Source: Solirubrobacteraceae bacterium
Lineage (GTDB): Bacteria > Actinomycetota > Thermoleophilia > Solirubrobacterales > Solirubrobacteraceae
DNA length: 14,391 bases
Reading direction: 5' to 3'
NCBI GenBank assembly: GCA_016462245.1
Contig: JAEMTR010000017.1
Coordinates: forward strand, 1-14,391
Both the position numbers and the translations under genes were made by a program. The notes under the pieces were generated by a model. It was given only the letters and a program-made list of their open reading frames with translations. It was not told the origin of the DNA and ran no database searches. The stretch's first letter is position 1. The number at the start of each line of letters is the position of its first letter. This document shows positions 7,311-13,042 of this stretch, one piece after another.

Positions 7311-7315
7311 AGGAG
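7311..7315 (+). promoter_or_regulatory. Shine-Dalgarno deciding the acyl-CoA ligase start
   Basis: AGGAG stands four bases before the ATG at 7320 and favours it over an in-frame TTG at 7281 and an in-frame ATG at 7350, neither of which has a comparable site. The 59-bp gap after rseP also contains a T6 run (7288-7293), without a good stem in front of it. Confidence 0.6.
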
Positions 7316-7319
7316 CGAG

Positions 7320-9128
7320 ATGACAACTGAACTAATCGAGTATGCGGCAATGAAGACGACGACCGTGGCTGCAGCTTTCAGGATCACGGCCGCCGAAAAC
7401 GCTGACCAAACCTGGGTCAAGAACCGTGACGGTTCAGTCGTAATTACTTGGCGCGAGGGCTTGGAGCGCGCCGACCGGATCGCCGGCGGCCTACGCGGCC
7501 TAGGCATCGCGAAGGGCGACACGGTCGCGCTAATGCTCGTCAACCGGCCGGAGTTTCACATTGTCGACTTCGGTGTGATGATTGCTGGCGGCACGCCGTT
7601 CTCGGTCTACCAGACCTATAGCGCCGATCAGATCGACTACCTCCTCGAGGATTCGGCCAGCAAGCTAATCGTCACCGAGCCGACCTACCTGAAAACGGTT
7701 CAACTGGCCTGCTCGAAGCTCGATAGCCCGCCACAGATCATTCTCGTTGATGGCCCTGCCAGTGGCGTCGAAGGAACGATCAGCCTGGCCGAGCTCGAAC
7801 AGATCGACGCCGATTTTGACGGTGCCGGTGCAAGCGAGGAAATAGGCCCCGACGACATCCTCACCTTGATCTACACGAGCGGCACAACCGGCCCGCCAAA
7901 GGGAGTTCAATTGACCCACAACAACCTGATGTGGATGGTCCGCGGCACATCCTCGATCGTGAACTTTCCGCGCCGCTCGCGCGTGATTAGCTGGCTGCCG
8001 TCGGCTCATATCGCCGAGCGCGCCGCGCACCACTACATCCCGGCTGTGATGGGCTTCGAAATTACCTCGGTGCCCGACCACAAGCTCCTGATGGAGGTCC
8101 TCCCGGAGGTTCGCCCGAACTGGTTTTTCGCGGTGCCGCGAATCTGGGAGAAGCTCCGCGGCGGGCTCCAAGGAATGGTCGCTAGCCAACCCGATGATCA
8201 GCGCGAACCATTAGAGGCGGCGCTAGAGGCGGCGATCGAGAAGGTCCGCCTTGAGCAAGCCGGCCAGCCGGTTCCCGAGCAGCTAGCGGCAACGGTCGCC
8301 GAGGCTGACGAGAAGTACTTTGCTGCGCTGCGCGTAATGCTGGGGCTCGACCAAGTTGTCACGATCAACGTTGGCGCAGCACCAACGCCGGTCGAGGTGC
8401 TGGAGTTCTTCCACGCGATCGGCTTGCCGCTAGCAGAGCTGTGGGGGATGTCAGAAACTTGCGGCGGCGGAACAGTTAACCCGCCGGGGAAAGTCCGGAT
8501 TGGCACCGTCGGCCCTGCCGTGCCAGGTGTAGAGCTCAAGCTGGCGGAGGATGGGGAGGTGATGATCCGTGGCGAGCTGATCATGCTCGGATATCGCAAC
8601 ATGGCCGACGAGACGGCGGCAACGATCGACGCCGACGGCTGGCTTGCTACCGGCGACATCGGCCAGTTCGATGACGAGATGTACCTGAAGATTGTCGATC
8701 GCAAGAAGGAGCTGATCATCAACGCAGCCGGTAAAAACATGTCGCCGGCCAACATTGAGGCGCAAATCAAGAGCGCTTCGCCACTGATTGATCAGGTCTG
8801 CTGCATCGGTGACGCTCGCTCATACAACACAGCGCTGATCTCGCTCGACGCCGACTTTGCCCCACAGTGGGCTACGAAGGAGGGGATTGAGGACGGATCG
8901 ATCGCGGCGCTTTCGCAGAACGAGCAATTGCTGGAACTGGTTGGCGCGGCTGTTGAGCAAGGTAATTCGCACCTCGCGCGCGTTGAACAGATCAAGAAGT
9001 TCAAACTGCTGCCGGCAGCGTGGGAGCCGGGCGGCGACGAGCTGACGCCGACTATGAAACTGAAGCGGAAGCCGATCGCGGCGAAGTATGCCGATGAGAT
9101 TGAAGCGCTCTACGCGCCAGCTACGTGA
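7320..9128 (+). CDS. AMP-dependent long-chain fatty-acid-CoA ligase
   Basis: This ANL-superfamily enzyme activates a carboxylic acid, probably a long-chain fatty acid, to the acyl-adenylate and then the CoA thioester. The 602-residue protein has the P-loop-like YTSGTTGPPKGV (residues 185-196), SWLPSAHIAER (224-234), the long-chain-type PRIWEKL (273-279), VGAAP (351-355), ELWGMSET (373-380), GWLATGD (440-446), DRKKELII and AGKNMSPANIE (460-480), and the C-terminal ELTPTMKLKRK (574-584), which supplies the adenylation lysine. The layout resembles FadD15-type long-chain ligases; chain-length preference cannot be read. It sits between rseP and the hydroxyacid oxidase. Its last 19 bp overlap the 3' end of that minus-strand gene. 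I leave the symbol blank because fadD paralogues are many. Confidence 0.92.
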   Translation: MTTELIEYAAMKTTTVAAAFRITAAENADQTWVKNRDGSVVITWREGLERADRIAGGLRGLGIAKGDTVALMLVNRPEFHIVDFGVMIAGGTPFSVYQTYSADQIDYLLEDSASKLIVTEPTYLKTVQLACSKLDSPPQIILVDGPASGVEGTISLAELEQIDADFDGAGASEEIGPDDILTLIYTSGTTGPPKGVQLTHNNLMWMVRGTSSIVNFPRRSRVISWLPSAHIAERAAHHYIPAVMGFEITSVPDHKLLMEVLPEVRPNWFFAVPRIWEKLRGGLQGMVASQPDDQREPLEAALEAAIEKVRLEQAGQPVPEQLAATVAEADEKYFAALRVMLGLDQVVTINVGAAPTPVEVLEFFHAIGLPLAELWGMSETCGGGTVNPPGKVRIGTVGPAVPGVELKLAEDGEVMIRGELIMLGYRNMADETAATIDADGWLATGDIGQFDDEMYLKIVDRKKELIINAAGKNMSPANIEAQIKSASPLIDQVCCIGDARSYNTALISLDADFAPQWATKEGIEDGSIAALSQNEQLLELVGAAVEQGNSHLARVEQIKKFKLLPAAWEPGGDELTPTMKLKRKPIAAKYADEIEALYAPAT

Positions 9129-10183
9129 GCTCTTGTTAGCTGCCGTGGCGAGCTAACGCCAAGCAAGGCGAGCGAGATCTCAAGTTCATGGCGCAGCAGC
9201 TCGAGCACCCGCTCGGCACCTTGCGCGCCGTCGACCGTTAAGCCCCAGAGCATCGGGCGGCCAATCAGAACCGCGCTTGCGCCCAGCGCCAGCGCGGCGC
9301 AGACGTCGCTACCGCGGCGGATGCCGCCATCGACAAGCACCTCGACGCGGCCGCCAGCAGCGTCAACGACCTCGGCCAACAGCTCTGCCGTTGGCGCCAC
9401 GTTGTCGAGCTGACGGCCTCCGTGGTTTGAGGCGATGATGCCAGCGACGCCGTGATCGCATGCTAGTCGTGCGTCTTCACCACACTGAATGCCTTTTACG
9501 AGCACCGGCAACGGCGCACTCTCGATGAACTCTTCGAGCTTGGCCCAGGTCAGGGTTGGGTCAACCATTGCGAAGAACTCCTCGACCGTCAGCCCTGCGG
9601 AGCGACCGAGCGCGGCGGTCACTCCTGGCATGTCGATCTGTTCGGGCACGACAAAGCCGCTACGCAGATCGCGTTCGCGAATCCCTGCGTACGGCGCATC
9701 GACGGTGACGACAATCGCTGTCGCCCCCGCTGCGACGGCCTGATCGACGAGCGCGTTGCTAACCGAACGGTCACGGCAGAGATAGAGCTGCAGCCAGCGC
9801 TGCGCGCCGGGAGCTGCTGCAGCGATCTCGGCCAGGCTGGCGCTTGCGAGCGTTGAGCAGACCATCAGTGTGCCGGCCGCCTGCGCAGCTTGTGCCATCG
9901 CCAGCTCGCCGTCATCGTGGGCAATGCGCTGAAGCGCGGTAGGCGCGACAAGGATTGGCATAGAGAGCTGCTCACCAAGGACAGTTACCGCTGTTGACAG
10001 ATCACCAACGTCGACGCAGACACGCGGCCTCAACGTAATCTTGTCCCAGGCTGCAGCGTTCGCCCGCAGCGTGTTCTCATCACCGGCGCCACCGTTGTAG
10101 TAGCCGCCCGGGCCGGCCTCGAGAAGCTCGCTTGCGAGCCGCTCATAGTCGGCAAGGTTGATTGGATCGGGAGCGGTCGTCAT
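9110..10183 (-). CDS. FMN-dependent (S)-2-hydroxyacid oxidase/dehydrogenase (glycolate/lactate oxidase family)
   Basis: This is a TIM-barrel flavoenzyme that oxidises an L-2-hydroxyacid such as lactate or glycolate to the 2-oxoacid. The 357 residues show GGYYNGGAGDE (26-36) with the substrate tyrosine, VAPTALQRIAHDDGE (79-93), QLYLCRD (132-138) with the second tyrosine, TVDAPYAGIRERDLRSGF (160-177), the FMN-binding Lys230 (VLVKGI), and the catalytic SNHGGRQLD (252-260) with His254 and Arg257. VDGGIRRG and IGRP (phosphate binding) follow. All catalytic residues of the family are kept. Whether it uses oxygen or a membrane/cytochrome acceptor, and which acid, is not decidable here. It has no obvious signal peptide or membrane segment. 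It is divergent from ispG across 57 bp and converges on the acyl-CoA ligase. Confidence 0.92.
   Translation of the reverse strand: MTTAPDPINLADYERLASELLEAGPGGYYNGGAGDENTLRANAAAWDKITLRPRVCVDVGDLSTAVTVLGEQLSMPILVAPTALQRIAHDDGELAMAQAAQAAGTLMVCSTLASASLAEIAAAAPGAQRWLQLYLCRDRSVSNALVDQAVAAGATAIVVTVDAPYAGIRERDLRSGFVVPEQIDMPGVTAALGRSAGLTVEEFFAMVDPTLTWAKLEEFIESAPLPVLVKGIQCGEDARLACDHGVAGIIASNHGGRQLDNVAPTAELLAEVVDAAGGRVEVLVDGGIRRGSDVCAALALGASAVLIGRPMLWGLTVDGAQGAERVLELLRHELEISLALLGVSSPRQLTRAHVAGA
9135..9157. terminator. Candidate hairpin after the acyl-CoA ligase, no T-run
   Basis: GTTAGCT (9135-9141) and AGCTAAC (9151-9157) form a perfect 7-bp stem with a 9-nt loop, starting 7 bases after the ligase stop. 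No T-tract follows on either strand, as in the U-less hairpins often proposed in actinobacteria. It lies inside the 3' coding part of the oxidase gene, so it may be a coding coincidence. Confidence 0.35.
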
Positions 10184-10193
10184 CGGAGCGCTA

Positions 10194-10199
10194 AGCGTA
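10194..10199 (-). promoter_or_regulatory. Candidate -10 box for the hydroxyacid oxidase gene
   Basis: On the minus strand TACGCT (10199 down to 10194) fits TANNNT and is ten bases before the ATG at 10183. With the last T as -7, the transcript would begin about four bases before the start codon. No Shine-Dalgarno is visible near that ATG. There is no clear -35 box, so this is a weak call. Confidence 0.3.
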
Positions 10200-10208
10200 T
10201 CCCTGAAC

Positions 10209-10220
10209 CCCTACGTAGGG
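10209..10220. promoter_or_regulatory. Perfect 12-bp palindrome in the divergent promoter region (operator candidate)
   Basis: CCCTACGTAGGG is its own reverse complement. It lies in the 57-bp gap between the oxidase and ispG, ending 8 bases before the ispG -10 candidate (10229-10234), that is, where -35 contacts would be made. It is also upstream of the oxidase -10 candidate. The position suits a dimeric regulator acting on one or both genes. No regulator gene is in the window. Confidence 0.4.
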
Positions 10221-10228
10221 CTACTTCG

Positions 10229-10234
10229 TACACT
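10229..10234 (+). promoter_or_regulatory. Candidate -10 box for leaderless ispG transcript
   Basis: TACACT is six bases before the ispG GTG. With its last T as -7, +1 falls exactly on the G at 10241. An in-frame TGA (10238-10240) directly precedes the GTG, so the gene cannot start further upstream. No Shine-Dalgarno is present. Together these point to a leaderless start. Confidence 0.55.
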
Positions 10235-10240
10235 CTCTGA

Positions 10241-11524
10241 GTGGCTTCTGAGCGACAAATTAACGTGGGGGGCGTGCTGATCGGTGGAGGCGCGCCGGTA
10301 GCCGTGCAGACGATGACGAAGACCGAGACTGCCAACGTCGAGGCGACGCTGGCGCAGATCATCCGCTGCGCCGACGCCGGGGCCGACTTGATCCGTTGCG
10401 CCGTGCCGCGTGAAGGCGATGCCGAAGCGCTGAAGACTCTTGTTGCCCAGTCGCCGATCCCGATAATCGCTGACATCCACTTCAACCACACGCTGGCGCT
10501 GAAGGCGATCGCCAATGGTGCCGCGTGCGTCCGTCTTAACCCCGGCAACATCGGCGGCCCGGAAAAGGTCGCTGAGGTTGTCGCCGCTGCGGCAGCGGCC
10601 GGCGTGCCACTACGGATCGGCGTCAACTCCGGCTCGCTTCCCAAGCACTTGATGGAGCTTGAGTTCAGCGACCCGGTCGAGGCGCTAGTCACGGCAGCGG
10701 TCGAGTTCGTTGAGCTGATGGAAAAACTTCAGTTCAGCGACTTTAAGATCTCGATGAAGTCGACCAGCGTTCCGAACACAATCGCATCCAACCGTAGGCT
10801 TTCGGAGCGGATTCCTTACCCAATCCATCTCGGCGTGACCGAAGCTGGAACGCGCTGGACGGGCTCGCTGAAGTCTGCCGTTGGTCTTGGCGCGCTGTTG
10901 GCCGACAACATTGGCGACACCGTGCGAATCTCGCTCTCAACCTTCCATGCCGAAGAAGAGGTGAAGGTTGCTTGGGAGATTCTCAAAGCGCTGAAGCTGC
11001 GCGAGCGCGGCCCGGTACTGATTGCCTGCCCGACCTGTGGGCGGCTGCAGTTCGATATGGATTCGGTAGTGATCGAGATCGAGGAACGCCTCGCGGCCTA
11101 CCCCGACGCAATTGAGGTCTCGGTGCTCGGCTGCGCGGTCAACGGCATTGGCGAGGCTCGCCACGCCGACTTCGGCATCACAGGCGCAAAAGACTCGGGG
11201 ATGATCTTCTCGAAAGGTGAGCCTTTGAAAAAGGTGCCGACAGAGCGGCTCGTGGATGAACTCTTCGCTGAGATCGATCGCTACTACGACTCTGGCAAAA
11301 CGGTAGTGCGCGACGAAGCGGCGGCCGCCGAGGCCGCCGAATGGCTAGCTGAGAACGAAGACGCGGAAGCGATGACGCCTGAGCGGCTAGCGCTGATGGA
11401 AGCGCAAGCAAATGAGCAGGCGGGCGGCGGCGATGACGTTCTTGAAGCCGCTGGCATCACAACCAAGAAACCAATCGATGAAGATGCCTCGCCGGTCGCC
11501 GGTCGCCGCTTCACGCGAAGCTAA
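10241..11524 (+). CDS. ispG: 4-hydroxy-3-methylbut-2-en-1-yl diphosphate synthase (GcpE/IspG)
   Basis: IspG is the [4Fe-4S] enzyme that reductively converts MEcPP to HMBPP, the penultimate MEP step. The N-terminal barrel begins with INVGGVLIGGGAPVAVQTMTKT (residues 7-28), then CADAGADLIRCAVP (43-56) and PIIADIHFNHTLAL (74-87). VRLNPGNIG (97-105), HLGVTEAG (196-203) and TGSLKSAVGLG (207-217) follow. The cluster-binding domain shows CPTCGR (Cys263, Cys266) and VLGCAVNGIGEARHAD (Cys298 and Glu305). The core ends near residue 356. A further 70 or so residues form an Ala/Glu-rich tail ending in VAGRRFTRS, longer than in most homologues. The GTG start is fixed by the in-frame stop just before it. 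It is separated from dxr-rseP by two genes and has its own promoter candidate. Confidence 0.96.
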   Translation: MASERQINVGGVLIGGGAPVAVQTMTKTETANVEATLAQIIRCADAGADLIRCAVPREGDAEALKTLVAQSPIPIIADIHFNHTLALKAIANGAACVRLNPGNIGGPEKVAEVVAAAAAAGVPLRIGVNSGSLPKHLMELEFSDPVEALVTAAVEFVELMEKLQFSDFKISMKSTSVPNTIASNRRLSERIPYPIHLGVTEAGTRWTGSLKSAVGLGALLADNIGDTVRISLSTFHAEEEVKVAWEILKALKLRERGPVLIACPTCGRLQFDMDSVVIEIEERLAAYPDAIEVSVLGCAVNGIGEARHADFGITGAKDSGMIFSKGEPLKKVPTERLVDELFAEIDRYYDSGKTVVRDEAAAAEAAEWLAENEDAEAMTPERLALMEAQANEQAGGGDDVLEAAGITTKKPIDEDASPVAGRRFTRS

Positions 11525-11532
11525 CTTCAGCC

Positions 11533-13038
11533 TCAGCGCGGACGCAACGCGACGGCGGCAGAGTACCGCTTCCGCGCCTGCGATCCAGCTAGCCAGTAGT
11601 AGCGGTAGCTCGCCGCTGTACGGATCTCAAAGCTGGTGCTGAAGTAGCCCTCGGCGTCAGTTTGAACTTCGGCGATTGTTCTAAATGAGCGGCGGCCGAT
11701 CCGGCGCTGAATTGCGACGCTGTGCGCAGCTCCCGGACGGACCTGACCCCAGAGCCTGGCGCTGCCGCCGTCGGCTGGCACGTAGGCCCAGAATGGATTG
11801 CTGAAATGTGCGGCGGCAGGCTTCGGCGAGCCATCGAAGCTGTAGATCCCGCTTTGCGTGCCCGAGTACGCGTCCACGCCCTTGCCGTCATCGACGACCG
11901 GTTGATCGCGCCAGAGGTATTGGCCGAGCAGCTTCACCCGGGGCTGGCCGTAAACGATCTTCGCGCCCTGTTGAAGCCAGCGGTCTTGCGCGGCTAGGCT
12001 GACGCCACTGTAGACGTCAGGCGGGTTAGTTTGGTAGCCCCACTCGTCGTAGTAAATGTCGATCGGCAGCGAATTATCTGCGGCGTTCGTTAAGCCGCCT
12101 GTGAGCTGCGCTGCATCGAGCACATCGGTCAGGCGGCGGGTGTCGGTGATGCCTACCTCAAAGGTGCTGGGAAGCCGCTTACTGGGCGCCGTTGCGCGCT
12201 GATCCGGGTGGAAGGCGAGGCCATCTACCGCGCTCGCTTCAAAGCCATCGCAGGCCGCCGAGCTGCGATCGGCGGTGTCACCCTCGCCTAGGCAACCGAA
12301 TGCTCTCAGCCACGGGATCGGCCTGATTGGGTCGTCAGAGTCCTTCCCATCCATTCCGCGTGCAGCAAGCGCGCCAGCGTAAACTTGCGCGCTGCTGTCG
12401 GCGCGACGGATTGCAGTGGCGGCAGCGTTAAAGAGCTTGCGATAGATCTCCGGTGAGCGCGGCGAGCAGCGGCCCTTCGAGCAGAACGATTGAGGTCGCA
12501 GCCGTTCGCTCGTATTTGGCTCGGTCCAGATGATGTATCGCGCTACCTGCGCCGAATAGCGCTCTGAGACGGCGGCCGCGAACGCCGCAAATAGGTCAGC
12601 ATCCGGCCGATAGCGGGCGCTGCCCCGTGATTGGTCGCCGCTTGACCAAAGCGGCCCGGGCCCAGTGATCGTCAGCAGCGGCTCAAGCCTGTGCGAGCGC
12701 AGCACGGCGATCACGCGATCCAAGTTAGCCCAGTCGTAGAGCGTGGAGGACGGGTCAGCGCCGTTAAACCCTGGTGGCGCCACGGTGGCGTCCTTGTCGG
12801 GCGCAATCTCTCGCCAGTCGGCGGTTACCGACGCAATGTCGATCCCGGCAGCGCGCCACTTTGGCGCGACCGCCTCAAGCAGGCCAGGAGTTGAGCCTGT
12901 GATTACCGGGTCGCTGATGCCGACTAGAGCGTGCTGCCTTGCCGCGCCAACGGCTGGGGCCGCGTCGACGGCCGTCAATGCGAAGCTGCCAGCTAGCGCC
13001 ACGAAAGCAAGAAGCAGCGCTCTGGCTAGTCGCTCCAT
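11533..13038 (-). CDS. Secreted glycoside-hydrolase-like TIM-barrel protein (clan GH-A type), downstream paralogue
   Basis: This is a probable exported glycosidase of unknown substrate. The 501-residue protein starts with a basic residue and a hydrophobic stretch (about 5-26), a likely signal peptide with cleavage near VDA-AP. The barrel shows WREIAP (75-80), IIWTEPN (169-175) with acid/base candidate Glu173, FHP (276-278), YYDEWGYQTNPPD (329-341) with nucleophile candidate Glu332, and LGQYLW (371-376). The last 90 or so residues look like a beta-sandwich module (WGQVRPG, AEGYF). Cys186/Cys191 and Cys249/Cys263 could form disulfides. Glu173 is preceded by Thr rather than the usual clan Asn. 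I chose the ATG at 13038, four bases after the upstream gene's stop, because it opens the signal peptide; a longer frame to 13194 would bury it. GH5- or GH39-like is likely, but the family is unproven. Confidence 0.72.
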   Translation of the reverse strand: MERLARALLLAFVALAGSFALTAVDAAPAVGAARQHALVGISDPVITGSTPGLLEAVAPKWRAAGIDIASVTADWREIAPDKDATVAPPGFNGADPSSTLYDWANLDRVIAVLRSHRLEPLLTITGPGPLWSSGDQSRGSARYRPDADLFAAFAAAVSERYSAQVARYIIWTEPNTSERLRPQSFCSKGRCSPRSPEIYRKLFNAAATAIRRADSSAQVYAGALAARGMDGKDSDDPIRPIPWLRAFGCLGEGDTADRSSAACDGFEASAVDGLAFHPDQRATAPSKRLPSTFEVGITDTRRLTDVLDAAQLTGGLTNAADNSLPIDIYYDEWGYQTNPPDVYSGVSLAAQDRWLQQGAKIVYGQPRVKLLGQYLWRDQPVVDDGKGVDAYSGTQSGIYSFDGSPKPAAAHFSNPFWAYVPADGGSARLWGQVRPGAAHSVAIQRRIGRRSFRTIAEVQTDAEGYFSTSFEIRTAASYRYYWLAGSQARKRYSAAVALRPR

Positions 13039-13042
13039 CGGG

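Noticed and set aside
11508..11521. GCTTC/GAAGC hairpin at the ispG end
   Set aside because: Only 5 bp, within coding sequence and without a T-run; too weak to list as a terminator.
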